Assembly: GCA_018402345.1 (NCBI GenBank)
Contig: JAGYIV010000010.1
Coordinates: forward strand, 372,001 to 436,000
Length of the DNA stretch: 64,000 bases
Source: Terrimicrobiaceae bacterium
GTDB taxonomy: Bacteria; Verrucomicrobiota; Verrucomicrobiia; Chthoniobacterales; Terrimicrobiaceae
Direction: 5' to 3'
In this document: positions 16,277 to 25,134 of the stretch, in pieces
Layout of the letters: each line of letters opens with the position of its first letter
Numbering within the stretch: the stretch's first letter is position 1
The notes under the pieces: model-generated
Databases searched by the model: none
Seen by the model: only the letters and a program-made list of their open reading frames with translations
Told to the model about the DNA's origin: nothing
Translations under genes and position numbers: made by a program

Positions 16277-17977
16277 TCAATCCTCCGAGCGGAACATTTT
16301 CAGCAGGCTCTCCTCGGCCTCCGCGCTGCCCACCAAAATGAGCGAATCCGACTCCTCGAGCATGGTGTCCGGCAGGGGATTCAACCGCATCGTTCCAGCT
16401 CGCCGCACGGCCACCACACTGCTCCCCGTGCGTTCGCGAATCTTCGACTCGGACAACCTCACCCCCGCAAGTCGCGCAGGCAATTCCAACCTGAACACAT
16501 ACAATCCCTCGGCAACCATCAGCATCTCCCCGCCCCTGCACAGGTCGTTAAACAAAATCCCCGCTCCCATCGTGGCATACGACATCACCAGATCGGCTCC
16601 AGCTCGGTGCAGCCTTGGCGTGTTCGTCTCCTTGGTGGACCGCGCGAGAATCTGAACATCGGGCCTCAACTTCCGGCAGTAGATCGTGAGATAAATATTC
16701 ATGTCGTCCTCGTGCGTGGTCACGATGACCGCTGGAGCATGCTCGATCCCAGCCCGCTCGAGGGTGTGAAAATCCGCCGCGCTCCCGCACACAAACTTCT
16801 CGCCAAACCCCCGCCCACGCTCTGGCTTGAGATCGACAACCCTGTAGTCGGTGTCGAGCGTTTCAAGCGCTCGTGCGGCAGCACGCCCCACACGCCCGGC
16901 ACCGATGATCACCACCGGCGCCATCGATTGGTGGTAGATACAGAACAGCGCATTGTAGACCTCGAATTGCTCGCGTGTGCCGGCAAGCAAAAACACAGTC
17001 CGCTCGGTGATAATGTCCCCGGCCCTCGGGAGTCGAAAGGTCCCGCGCTCCCATACACCGATGACGATCAATCCTGTCTGCTCGCGCACCTTACTTTCCA
17101 CCAATGTCTTCCCAACCAAAGGCGTCCCCGCGGCTGTGGCCTCGGCGAACTGAATCCCGTCAACCTCTCCAATCACATGCGCCTGCGCATCCGTCGCAAT
17201 CGTCCGCCGCGCCAAGGAACTTCCAAGCAATTCCCCGAGCTGGATCACATGGTTGCACCCGGCCAATCCCAACACATCGACCGAATCCGCCGCGCTCGCC
17301 GTGGCCACGATCGGAAGGTTCGCAGAGATCTCCCGCGCTGTGAACGCGATGCTCGTATTCACCACATCCGTCGACGTCGCCACCAGCATCGCCGCTCGCT
17401 CGATCCCCAAATACCGGAACGCCGCAGGATCCGTCACGTCGGCCAACACAACACTCAAGCCTTCGTCATGGAGTTCCAGCGCTTTGGACAGGGAATTCAC
17501 CGCCAAATAATAGCGGAATCCGTATTTTTCGAGTCGCTTGATAAACGACGCGGCCACCGGATCATGGTTTGCCAGAATCACATGCCCCGACACCCCTTCG
17601 GGCACCTCCCGCGGCGCCCGCAATTCCTGCTGGGCCTTCATCCACGGGGAATAAAAAAATTCGATGAACGTGAAGGGCATCAACACCAGCAAAAAAAGGA
17701 TGCCTGTAAAAATCACCACCACCGAAAAAAAACGCCCGAGGTCCGATTGAAACGTGATGTCTCCGAACCCCAGCGTGGACATCGTCACCATGGTCCAATA
17801 GAAGCCCGACATCCACGAATGATCCTGCCCCTCGTGAAGCATCAGCACATGGAAACACACCGTGAACACAGCGATGATCACCGCCAGCACCCCCACAAAC
17901 CGCAGGAGCAACTTCACATTCCTCCGGCTCGAGGCCGGCCGCATGAAATGCATGATCTGGGATGTGAAATATTTCAC
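16277..17977 (-). CDS. Two-TM potassium channel with tandem RCK (TrkA-N/TrkA-C) domains
   Basis: A 566-residue membrane protein. TM1 is about 21-47; the pore helix and filter read TMVTMSTLGFGD (filter T68-L-G-F-G-D73, a variant of TVGYGD); TM2 is about 81-108. Two cytosolic RCK units follow: RCK1 from residue 131 and RCK2 from about 352. RCK2 has an intact dinucleotide loop G359-A-G-R-V-G364. In RCK1 the equivalent segment reads LANHDPVAA and lacks the GxGxxG glycines, so only one unit is likely to bind a dinucleotide. The tandem arrangement resembles GsuK and eukaryotic BK channels. It is divergent from ribH. Confidence 0.9.
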   Translation of the reverse strand: MKYFTSQIMHFMRPASSRRNVKLLLRFVGVLAVIIAVFTVCFHVLMLHEGQDHSWMSGFYWTMVTMSTLGFGDITFQSDLGRFFSVVVIFTGILFLLVLMPFTFIEFFYSPWMKAQQELRAPREVPEGVSGHVILANHDPVAASFIKRLEKYGFRYYLAVNSLSKALELHDEGLSVVLADVTDPAAFRYLGIERAAMLVATSTDVVNTSIAFTAREISANLPIVATASAADSVDVLGLAGCNHVIQLGELLGSSLARRTIATDAQAHVIGEVDGIQFAEATAAGTPLVGKTLVESKVREQTGLIVIGVWERGTFRLPRAGDIITERTVFLLAGTREQFEVYNALFCIYHQSMAPVVIIGAGRVGRAAARALETLDTDYRVVDLKPERGRGFGEKFVCGSAADFHTLERAGIEHAPAVIVTTHEDDMNIYLTIYCRKLRPDVQILARSTKETNTPRLHRAGADLVMSYATMGAGILFNDLCRGGEMLMVAEGLYVFRLELPARLAGVRLSESKIRERTGSSVVAVRRAGTMRLNPLPDTMLEESDSLILVGSAEAEESLLKMFRSED

Positions 17978-18080
17978 GCCACCGATTCTCCGCGACTTTT
18001 ACCCGATGTGACAATCGCAAAGCCACGCCTCCCGATGTTCTTCGTTGCAGCCTGCCGAAAAATCCCCAACATCCCACGCC

Positions 18081-18557
18081 ATGTCGAAATTCCTACCACC
18101 ACGACCGGATGCCGGTGACGCCCCTCCGCGCACCTTTGCCGTCGTGGCCAGCCAATTCAATGCCGCCTACGTCGATGCCCTTGTCTCCAATGCCTGCGCG
18201 GAGCTGAAAGCGATCTCCCCCGAGGCATCGATCTCCATCCACCGCGCTCCGGGTTCTTTTGAAATTCCCCTCCTCGTCCAGTCAGCCGCCCGCACGTTGA
18301 AGCCCGATGCCATCATCGCACTCGGCGTCATTATCGAGGGCGACACCGCGCATGCCAGGTTGGTTGCGGATGCCGTGACGCGCTCGCTCATGGAAATCTC
18401 CCTCGCCCACGAAGTGCCTGTCATCCACGAGGTGCTCCTTGTGGCGAATGAGGAGCAGGCGCGCCGACGCTGCATCGAGCCTGAAATGAACCGCGGCATC
18501 GAAGCCGCCCGCGCGGCCGTGGGCGCCGCGCTGGCATTGAAATCCTTCAACAATTGA
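18081..18557 (+). CDS. ribH: 6,7-dimethyl-8-ribityllumazine synthase
   Basis: RibH condenses 5-amino-6-ribitylaminouracil with dihydroxybutanone phosphate, the penultimate step of riboflavin synthesis. The 158-residue protein has the family marks SQFNAAYVDAL, HRAPGSFEIPL, and the catalytic His in GVIIEGDTAHARLVA. The C-terminal NEEQARRRC is followed by NRGIEAARAAV. The ATG at 18081 is chosen. The ribH-nusB order, 4 bases apart here, is very common in bacteria. Confidence 0.95.
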   Translation: MSKFLPPRPDAGDAPPRTFAVVASQFNAAYVDALVSNACAELKAISPEASISIHRAPGSFEIPLLVQSAARTLKPDAIIALGVIIEGDTAHARLVADAVTRSLMEISLAHEVPVIHEVLLVANEEQARRRCIEPEMNRGIEAARAAVGAALALKSFNN

Positions 18558-18561
18558 TCCC

Positions 18562-18984
18562 ATGGGTGTGAGACGCGATGCCCGCGAAGCGGCGGTGCAA
18601 TATCTTTATCAAAAGGAACTCCAAGGCGACGCCGGCGACGCGGGCCTGGAGGAGTTCTACCAAATCCGCGGCGTAAGCCCGAGCGCACGCCGCTTCTGCG
18701 ACGAGCTGCTCCGCGGCTGGACAAGCCACTCGGCGGAGATCGACGACATCATCCGTCGCCACGCGCGCAACTTCGAGTTCCAGCGCCTCTCGGCCGTGGA
18801 CCGTAATGTCCTGCGCATCGCCTGCCACGAGATCCTCCACTGCCCTGACATGCCACCGGCTGTCGCCATCAACGAGGCGATCGAAATCGCAAAGAAATAC
18901 AGCACCGCCGACTCGGGGCGCTTTGTGAATGGCGTGCTGGACAGCATCCGCAAGGAAACCCAATCCGCCAAATCCGCCTCCTGA
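18562..18984 (+). CDS. nusB: Transcription antitermination factor NusB
   Basis: NusB binds boxA RNA with S10 (NusE) in rRNA antitermination. The 140-residue all-helical protein begins MGVRRDAREAAVQYLYQKEL and has the family motif LSAVDRNVLRIACHEIL, followed by PPAVAINEAIEIAKKYS and SGRFVNGVLDSI. It lies 4 bases after ribH and 4 bases before ftsY. Confidence 0.95.
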   Translation: MGVRRDAREAAVQYLYQKELQGDAGDAGLEEFYQIRGVSPSARRFCDELLRGWTSHSAEIDDIIRRHARNFEFQRLSAVDRNVLRIACHEILHCPDMPPAVAINEAIEIAKKYSTADSGRFVNGVLDSIRKETQSAKSAS

Positions 18985-18988
18985 CGCG

Positions 18989-19837
18989 ATGGCCACAGGG
19001 TTTTTTAAAAACATCGTCGCCCGCTTCACCGGCTCGCCCGTCGATTGGGACGATCTCGAGGAAACGCTCATCCGCTCGGACATGGGCGTTCCCATGTCCA
19101 TGCACATCATCGAAACTCTGCGCAAACGCGGCGGTGCCATCACCGGCGAAACGGTCGCGCAAGTCGCCCGCGAGGAGATTCTAAAAATCCTCCCGCCAAG
19201 CCAAGCAGACCTCTTCGCGACCCCGGCAAAACCCTTCACCATTCTCGTCGCAGGCGTGAACGGCACCGGCAAGACCACCTCCTGCGCGAAGCTCGCCCAT
19301 TGGATCAAATCGCAGGGCCACTCCTGCCTCCTCGCCGCCGCCGACACCTTTCGCGCGGCGGCGATCGAACAACTCAGCGCCTGGGGCGACCGCCTCGGCA
19401 TCGAGGTCGTGCGGGGTCAATACCAAGGCGACTCGGCGGCGCTATGCCACGACGCGTGGAACAGCGCGAACCGCCGCAACATGGAGTTTCTCATCTGCGA
19501 TACCGCCGGACGCCTCCACACCAAGAGCAACCTCATGCAGGAGCTCTCGAAAGTCGTCCGCATCCTCTCCCGGCAGGACCCCGCAGCTCCCCACGAGAAA
19601 TGGATCGTTCTCGACGCCTCCACCGGCTCGAACGCCCTCGTCCAAGCACGCGAATTCCACAAAGCGATCGGCCTCACCGGCGCTGTCCTCACCAAACTCG
19701 ACGGCAGCGGCAAGGGCGGCATCGCCATCGCCCTCCAACACGAACTGGGCATTCCCGTCCGCTTTGTCGGAACCGGTGAAAAGGAAACCGATTTCGCCCC
19801 CTTCGACCGCGAGGCCTTCGTAAACTCCCTCCTCTAA
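18989..19837 (+). CDS. ftsY: Signal recognition particle receptor FtsY
   Basis: FtsY is the SRP-receptor GTPase for co-translational membrane insertion. The 282-residue protein is the short NG form without a long acidic A domain. It begins MATGFFKNIVARFTG, an amphipathic membrane-binding helix. The GTPase motifs are GVNGTGKTTSCAKLA (G1), ADTFRAAAIEQL, DTAGRLHTKSNLM and TKLDGSGKGG. It ends PFDREAFVNSLL. It follows nusB closely, and its last 3 bases overlap the end of the converging MFS gene. Confidence 0.95.
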   Translation: MATGFFKNIVARFTGSPVDWDDLEETLIRSDMGVPMSMHIIETLRKRGGAITGETVAQVAREEILKILPPSQADLFATPAKPFTILVAGVNGTGKTTSCAKLAHWIKSQGHSCLLAAADTFRAAAIEQLSAWGDRLGIEVVRGQYQGDSAALCHDAWNSANRRNMEFLICDTAGRLHTKSNLMQELSKVVRILSRQDPAAPHEKWIVLDASTGSNALVQAREFHKAIGLTGAVLTKLDGSGKGGIAIALQHELGIPVRFVGTGEKETDFAPFDREAFVNSLL

Positions 19838-21132
19838 CCGGCCTCGGGCAACACCGTATTCTCCTCCTGCGCGGCTTTTGAAGAGGGTTCGCGCAGGACT
19901 CCCGCGAAAAGGAACGCGAGCAGCGCCATCACAAACAGCACCCCGAAATAAAAACTGTGCCGGTGCCACGTCAGCGCTCCCGTCGCCACTTCGTAAGTCC
20001 CCATAAAATCCAGCATCAGCCCCCACGACACCGGCGACGCTCCCATCCCCAACTGCGTCAAAACCGTGTAGATCGCGAAAAAATGGTTCCGCCCGGTGGA
20101 TGGGACCACCCCGAAAACCAATCGGGCGTTCGCTGCGTTGAAAGCGGCTCCCGCGACCCCGCCGAGCACGTTCAATCCGGCAATCACCAGCGGAGAGCAT
20201 CGAAGCACCCCGGCGGCGACGAGGAACCAACCCCCGATCACCACAGCAAAAAGCGCCACCGCCACCACAATCACCGGCTTGGCTCCCAGTCGCTTGATTT
20301 TCGACCCAAGAAACGTCAACGCGATCAACGACCCGACAAATGAAAGTCCGCTCAAATACAACACCGAGGCGGTCGTGAAGCCGGGATTCTCATGCAAATA
20401 CTCGACACTGAACACCCCGAGACTCCCGACCACAAAAAGGAAATAGATATTGAAGACAAGTGCCCGGAAAAACGGCGGATACAGGATCATGTGTTTCCAT
20501 GGCACTCCGCCCATCGAGGATTGATGCACCTCAGCAGGCGGAGGATCTGGGATTTTCGTGATGAACCACACGGAGCACAGGCCCGCCACCGCGCTCAACA
20601 AAAACACCAGCGCAAACTCCACATTTCCGGGATTTCCCGTGACCACCGCCGCCGAGGCGACCAACGACACCAGCGACCCGCCGAATAAAAACATGTGGTC
20701 CCTGGAGAAAAACTCGGCCTGCTCGGAATCCGGAATGATCGAGGCCAACCACGGCATCCACGCGGCGGTGGCTATGCCGCGGAGCACATTGAACACAAAC
20801 AACGCGCCGCCCATCAGCATCAGCTTCGACGTGTTGTCGAGAAACGACAGCAACGGCACTGCCGCCACCAAAAACAAAAACATCGTCCTCAGTCCCCACC
20901 CGGCCCTCATGAACTTCCGGTAACCATAAACCGGCAACAACCGCGCGGCGGGCAATTGCAACACCATCACCAATGGCACAAAGGACGCCAAGACCCCGAT
21001 CACCGTGGAACTCGCCCCGATGCTCTTGGCGTAGAGAATCACCGGCGCTCCAAGCGCGATCTGGAACGACAGCGCGTTGAACAGCGTGAACCAGTGGATG
21101 TTCCACGCCCCCTTGGGAAGAGTCGTGCTCAA
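19834..21132 (-). CDS. Major facilitator superfamily transporter
   Basis: The 432-residue protein has about 12 membrane segments with a longer hydrophilic loop near residue 200. N-terminal ALGAPVILYAKSIGASSTVI and the loop GYRKFMRAGW fit MFS topology. The substrate is unknown. The C-terminal FAIYTVLTQLGMGASPVSWG is reminiscent of permeases with a broad central pore, but nothing identifies the cargo. It lies 13 bases after the small gene at 21146-21490 on the same strand, possibly the end of the sod-opp operon. Confidence 0.8.
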   Translation of the reverse strand: MSTTLPKGAWNIHWFTLFNALSFQIALGAPVILYAKSIGASSTVIGVLASFVPLVMVLQLPAARLLPVYGYRKFMRAGWGLRTMFLFLVAAVPLLSFLDNTSKLMLMGGALFVFNVLRGIATAAWMPWLASIIPDSEQAEFFSRDHMFLFGGSLVSLVASAAVVTGNPGNVEFALVFLLSAVAGLCSVWFITKIPDPPPAEVHQSSMGGVPWKHMILYPPFFRALVFNIYFLFVVGSLGVFSVEYLHENPGFTTASVLYLSGLSFVGSLIALTFLGSKIKRLGAKPVIVVAVALFAVVIGGWFLVAAGVLRCSPLVIAGLNVLGGVAGAAFNAANARLVFGVVPSTGRNHFFAIYTVLTQLGMGASPVSWGLMLDFMGTYEVATGALTWHRHSFYFGVLFVMALLAFLFAGVLREPSSKAAQEENTVLPEAG

Positions 21133-21145
21133 TTAGGCGAAAAAA

Positions 21146-21490
21146 TCACTCGCCAATCACCACGGGAACATCAGGCTTTGGAACAGCAGATTTCGGCTCC
21201 ACTGTGGCTGCTGCCCCCTTTGCTTCGGGGCGAAACTCGGGAAAATCGAACCCTTTGGGACTGTTCGGTGGCTGGATCAGGCTCTGGGCGATAAACGATG
21301 CCTCTGGCACAGCAATCAAGCTGTAGCTTCCGTCGCCCGTGGGCATCATCGGAGTCCCCCACCTGTTCCGGCAGACCACGTTGGACGCCTGGACCTCGAT
21401 CCCCGCGAGAGTGTGGTTCATCATGTCGGGCAACTCGGGCTGGACAATCGTGCTGAGAACCGTGCCGCCGGCGATCAAAAGAGGAATCAT
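21146..21490 (-). CDS. Small hypothetical protein
   Basis: A 114-residue protein starting MIPLLIAGGTVLSTIVQP. The first 15 residues are hydrophobic and could be a short signal or anchor, followed by a polar, Pro-rich tail ending VPVVIGE. I recognise no family. Codon periodicity and placement between the VOC gene (52 bases upstream) and the MFS gene (13 bases downstream) support it as a real gene. Confidence 0.5.
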   Translation of the reverse strand: MIPLLIAGGTVLSTIVQPELPDMMNHTLAGIEVQASNVVCRNRWGTPMMPTGDGSYSLIAVPEASFIAQSLIQPPNSPKGFDFPEFRPEAKGAAATVEPKSAVPKPDVPVVIGE

Positions 21491-21542
21491 GTCGTCACCA
21501 CTACACCCGCGGATTCTGGAGACAAGTGGAAATTCAGCCCCC

Positions 21543-21893
21543 TCACCCGCGCTTGCGCGTGAGCATGATCTGGTTCCCCTCGGGGTCCGCGCACATTGCC
21601 AAATGCGGCGGCTCGCCGAGTTCGTCGGACATCGGCTCGTGGCGCAACGATCCTCCTGCTGCCACAATCTCACGCGCCCCGGCAACCACATCGGGCACTT
21701 GAAAAGCCAAGCCGGTCCATGTGGTGTCGTCCTCGCCTCCGCTGTGGATCGCAAGCGTCGTGCCGGCGATTTCCAATTCCGCGATGTGCTCGTTCTCCCG
21801 AACCACACGCCCCCCAAGCGTGTCGCGATAAAAGGCCACCGCCCGAGCGGTGTTTTTGGCCCAGATGATGTATTTCAAACGTTCGACGGTCAT
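21543..21893 (-). CDS. Glyoxalase/bleomycin-resistance (VOC) family protein
   Basis: A 116-residue vicinal-oxygen-chelate protein. The N-terminal half has LKYIIWAKNTARAVAFYRDT and LGGRVV; the C-terminal half has the paired TGLAFQVPDV and ADPEGNQIMLTRKRG. The expected Glu ligand in ELEIAGTTLAIH is present. The activity (isomerase, dioxygenase or resistance protein) cannot be inferred. The start codon overlaps the stop of the ABC ATPase gene (ATGA), so it is part of that operon. Confidence 0.85.
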   Translation of the reverse strand: MTVERLKYIIWAKNTARAVAFYRDTLGGRVVRENEHIAELEIAGTTLAIHSGGEDDTTWTGLAFQVPDVVAGAREIVAAGGSLRHEPMSDELGEPPHLAMCADPEGNQIMLTRKRG

Positions 21894-22735
21894 AATGTTG
21901 CTGCCTCCCAGTTGTAATCGATTGTCTTCAAGCGCTTCTGGCGCGATCCGAGACGCGGCACACAGGCGATGAGCGCCTTGGTGTAGGGATGCCTCGGATT
22001 CCCGAGCACCTCGGCGGTGGCGCCTGCCTCGACGATCTCCCCTCGGAACATCACCGCCACCCGGTCGCACAGCCCTTGAATGATGCCGAAATTGTGCGTG
22101 ATCAGCACCAGCGACATCCCGAACTCCCCGCGCAGGCGCCTCAACTCGGCAAGAATCTGCGCTTGGATCGTCACATCCAGCGCCGTGGTCGGCTCGTCAG
22201 CGACCAGCAGTCGCGGTCGGCACGCGAGTGCCATCGCAATCATCGCCCGTTGCTGCATGCCGCCACTCAGTTGGTGCGGATAATCATGCATGCGCTTGCC
22301 GGGATCGACGATCCCCACGGCATCGAGCCACTTCTCGACCTCGGCATCCAAATCCGCCACCTCGGGCCGGTGGAGTCGGATACCCTCAGCAATCTGGCTC
22401 CTGATCGTATAAACAGGGTTCAACGAGGTCGCGGGCTCTTGAAACACATACCCGATGCCGCCCCCACGAATCGCACGAAGTTCCTTCTGGCCCATCGCCA
22501 GCACATCCCTCCCCTCGAACAACACCCGCCCGCCGGCGTATTCCGCGGGTGGCATCGGAAGAAGCCGCGCGAACGACAACGCAGTCACACTCTTGCCGCT
22601 CCCGCTCTCACCGACGATCGCCAGCGAACCGCCCTCCTCGAGCGTCAGATCGACCCCGCGCACAGCATCCACCACCCCGCCTTCCGTGCGAAAGCGGATC
22701 GAGAGGTTTTCAACTTGGAGAAGCGGTCGGGACAT
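21890..22735 (-). CDS. oppD: Oligopeptide/dipeptide ABC transporter ATP-binding protein (OppD/DppD type)
   Basis: A 281-residue ATPase. Walker A is GESGSGKS, the Q-loop lies in FQEPATSLNP, the signature is LSGGMQQR, Walker B is LLVADEPTTALD, and the H-loop is in LITHNFGI. The nickel/peptide-family C-terminus is recognisable by GNPRHPYTKALIACVPRLGS. The C-terminal Cys-rich iron-sulfur motif of some OppD proteins is not complete. It lies 2 bases after the oppC-like gene. No oppF, oppB or substrate-binding gene is in the window. Confidence 0.9.
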   Translation of the reverse strand: MSRPLLQVENLSIRFRTEGGVVDAVRGVDLTLEEGGSLAIVGESGSGKSVTALSFARLLPMPPAEYAGGRVLFEGRDVLAMGQKELRAIRGGGIGYVFQEPATSLNPVYTIRSQIAEGIRLHRPEVADLDAEVEKWLDAVGIVDPGKRMHDYPHQLSGGMQQRAMIAMALACRPRLLVADEPTTALDVTIQAQILAELRRLRGEFGMSLVLITHNFGIIQGLCDRVAVMFRGEIVEAGATAEVLGNPRHPYTKALIACVPRLGSRQKRLKTIDYNWEAATL

Positions 22736-22737
22736 GG

Positions 22738-23643
22738 TCAGGAGCGGGTGTCAGAGGCACGCCGCAAGGCATCGCCTACGATATAAAATGCCAGCGAGGC
22801 GGTGAAAATGGCGAGGCCTGGAAAAACAATCAACCACCATGCGTCGAGGATGTAGGTTTTTCCGTCGGCTATGATGTTCCCCCACGTCGCCTGTGGCGGC
22901 GGCACGCCGAAACTCAAAAAGCTCAATCCCGATTCCACGAGAATCGCGTCGGGAATACTGATGATCGCCGTCACGAAAATCGGCGGGGCGGCATTGGGCA
23001 GGATATGGCGAAAGACAATCGCCAGCCCGCTCTGCCCCATCGAGCGAGCCGCGCGCACATACTCGCTCTCGCGCAACGTAAGAAACTCGGCGCGCACCAA
23101 CCGCGCCGTGCCAGTCCAACTCACAAGCCCGATCACCGCGATGATAATCCAGATATTCGGCCCAAGGATCGCAATCGCGCTCAGAATCAAAAAAAACGAC
23201 GGAAAGCAAAGCAACGCATCCACCACCCGCATGAGGACATTGTCGACCCAACCGCCGAAATACCCGCTGATCGCCCCCACCACGATTCCAATGCCAAGCG
23301 CCACAGCCATGGCGACGAAGCCCACCGTGAGCGAGATCGTCGACCCCGCCACCATCCGCGACAGCACATCCCGCCCGAGATTGTCGGTGCCAAGCCAATG
23401 CACGGAGTCCGGCGGTCTCAGCTTTGCCTCGAGATTCGTGGCGTTCGGGTCCATCGGCATCGGCAAGCCAAACACCAGGCACACCCCCGCGGCGATCGCA
23501 ACCCCGAAGAAACAAACAATCACCGCCAGCGAGGCCATCGCCACGCCGTCGGCACGGAACCTGACGACGAGACGCCGCAGCGGAGTGTCAACGGGCGTGC
23601 CCGTGACAATCGATTCATCCACTATGGCGCCCGCGCCGGTCAC
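22738..23643 (-). CDS. oppC: Oligopeptide/dipeptide ABC transporter permease (OppC/DppC type)
   Basis: A 301-residue inner-membrane permease with one N-terminal TM (about 35-58), the OppC-typical HWLGTDNLGRDVLSRM, and five more TMs. The EAA loop that contacts the ATPase reads EYVRAARSMGQSGLAIVFRH. The start is GTG (23641-23643), 1 base after the sod stop, which suggests coupling. The partner permease OppB is absent here, so the transporter must be completed by genes elsewhere. Confidence 0.9.
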   Translation of the reverse strand: MTGAGAIVDESIVTGTPVDTPLRRLVVRFRADGVAMASLAVIVCFFGVAIAAGVCLVFGLPMPMDPNATNLEAKLRPPDSVHWLGTDNLGRDVLSRMVAGSTISLTVGFVAMAVALGIGIVVGAISGYFGGWVDNVLMRVVDALLCFPSFFLILSAIAILGPNIWIIIAVIGLVSWTGTARLVRAEFLTLRESEYVRAARSMGQSGLAIVFRHILPNAAPPIFVTAIISIPDAILVESGLSFLSFGVPPPQATWGNIIADGKTYILDAWWLIVFPGLAIFTASLAFYIVGDALRRASDTRS

Positions 23644-23644
23644 C

Positions 23645-24364
23645 TCAATTCCCCGTGGCCTTCTCGAAACGCTCGGCGACGTTCGGCCAATTCACCACAT
23701 TCCACCACGACTCGGCATAATCCCCACGTCGGTTCTGGTATTTCAAGTAGTAGGCGTGCTCCCACACATCGAGCCCGAGCAGGGCGGTCTGCCCCTCGAG
23801 CAGCGGCGGATTCTGATTGGGGGTGGAAACGATCGACAGCTTCCCCTCCTTAACGACAAGCCATGCCCACCCGCTCCCAAACCGCTTCATCGCGGCCTCG
23901 CTGAACTGTTTCTTGAACTCGGCAAACGAGCCGAACGTCTCCTCGATTTCCTCTGCCAATTCACCCTCCGGCTCCCCACCGCCCCCAGGCGACAACATAA
24001 GCCAGAACTCGCTGTGGTTTAAATGCCCACCCACATTGTTGAGCAGCCCGGTGCGAATCGCCTCGGGGGCCTTGTCGAGGTTCTTCAGTAGCTCCTCGGG
24101 CGACAACTTGGCCAATTCAGGCTGGTCGGCGAGCAACTTGTTCGCATTGGTCACATACGCCTGGTGATGCTTGTTGTGGTGGATCCTCATCGTCTCGGCG
24201 TCGATATGCGGCTCGAGGGCGTCATACGCATACGGAAGTGGTGGCAGCGTGTAGGGCCCGGCGGGCTCGGCGGACCAAGCGTTGGCTGCGAGCGCAAGGG
24301 CCAAAACTCCAATCGCCGCCACCCCCTGGCGGCGCATGTCAAACGATGCTGGAAGAAATCTCAT
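23645..24364 (-). CDS. sod: Fe/Mn superoxide dismutase with N-terminal signal sequence
   Basis: SOD converts superoxide to oxygen and hydrogen peroxide. The 239-residue protein starts [20 protein letters not shown] and has a hydrophobic segment ending WSAEPAG, so it is probably exported. The catalytic domain begins [15 protein letters not shown]. The four metal ligands are in [22 protein letters not shown], and [16 protein letters not shown] (Asp and His). Whether Fe or Mn is used cannot be decided by eye. The start at 24364 is preferred over 24385, which would overlap the divergent alkyltransferase start. Confidence 0.92.
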   Translation of the reverse strand: MRFLPASFDMRRQGVAAIGVLALALAANAWSAEPAGPYTLPPLPYAYDALEPHIDAETMRIHHNKHHQAYVTNANKLLADQPELAKLSPEELLKNLDKAPEAIRTGLLNNVGGHLNHSEFWLMLSPGGGGEPEGELAEEIEETFGSFAEFKKQFSEAAMKRFGSGWAWLVVKEGKLSIVSTPNQNPPLLEGQTALLGLDVWEHAYYLKYQNRRGDYAESWWNVVNWPNVAERFEKATGN

Positions 24365-24383
24365 AGGCTGGGAAATTGGCCCC

Positions 24384-24785
24384 ATGATCCCCGACTTGCA
24401 ATCCGCAAAAACCCTTTCCGATTTTCAAAAACGCGTCCTTGCCTCTCTGTCCCTCGTGCCGCAAGGACACGTCACCACCTATGCCGCGCTGGCAGAGTTC
24501 ATCGACTGCCCCTCGCCTCGCGCCGTTGGCCAAGCCCTTCGAAAAAACCCGGCCTCTCCCAAAATCCCATGCCACCGTGTTGTTCGGGCGGACGGATCGC
24601 TTGGCGGCTTCTTCGGCAGCACCTCCCCCGCGCTCGCCGCCCGCAAAATCGCACTCCTTGCCGCTGAGGGGGTGATCATTGGCCCGACGGGGCGGGTGCC
24701 GGACCACCTTATTCTCCGAAGCTTGAAAAAAGATCGCTCCCGCAAGAGACCGCTCCCGACATCCCCAGCCGCCGCCGCGAAATAA
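24384..24785 (+). CDS. ogt: Methylated-DNA--cysteine S-methyltransferase (DNA-binding domain only)
   Basis: A 133-residue protein with the conserved alkyl-acceptor motif [10 protein letters not shown] (Cys63) preceded by [10 protein letters not shown] and [11 protein letters not shown], then GGFFG. It corresponds to the C-terminal Ogt/MGMT domain without the usual N-terminal ribonuclease-like domain. Because Cys is retained (not Trp as in alkyltransferase-like proteins), direct repair of O6-alkylguanine is likely. The start is 19 bases from the start of the divergent sod gene. The basic C-terminal tail overlaps a minus-strand gene. Confidence 0.88.
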   Translation: MIPDLQSAKTLSDFQKRVLASLSLVPQGHVTTYAALAEFIDCPSPRAVGQALRKNPASPKIPCHRVVRADGSLGGFFGSTSPALAARKIALLAAEGVIIGPTGRVPDHLILRSLKKDRSRKRPLPTSPAAAAK

Positions 24786-24993
24786 GCCGCCTCAGTGTGT
24801 CATGGGGCACACTCAACGAGCGCGCATCGCTCTCGGACATGCCTTCGACCAGATCCAACAGCACATCGGGATCGCGCTCCAACTCGCGCAAAAGAAATCC
24901 CTTCGTCAACGGCACCGTGTCACAACGCGTGCGCGGCAGGATGTAATCCAAATCATCGCGCAACAGGGAAACCTGATCGCCGCTCAACTGCAT
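24709..24993 (-). CDS. Small hypothetical protein overlapping the ogt 3' end
   Basis: A 94-residue frame starting MQLSGDQVSLLRDDLDYILP, acidic and Leu-rich in the first two thirds (LLRELERDPDVLLDLVEGMS), then basic ([11 protein letters not shown]). I recognise no family. The N-terminal part looks like a real helical protein, not antisense noise. Its last 77 bases overlap the ogt coding end, which is a reason for caution. No Shine-Dalgarno sequence, but that is normal in this window. Confidence 0.45.
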   Translation of the reverse strand: MQLSGDQVSLLRDDLDYILPRTRCDTVPLTKGFLLRELERDPDVLLDLVEGMSESDARSLSVPHDTLRRLISRRRLGMSGAVSCGSDLFSSFGE

Positions 24994-25134
24994 TTCGACC
25001 CTCCGTTCACACCCGCCAAGACCGATTGATTGAGGGACGCACGCATTACCACTGACCCTAACCGCCCGTCCTCCCGCCGGAAAAGGGAAAAAACCTTGCC
25101 CCCGCACGCCATGAAACCAAGAGTTGCCACTTCT

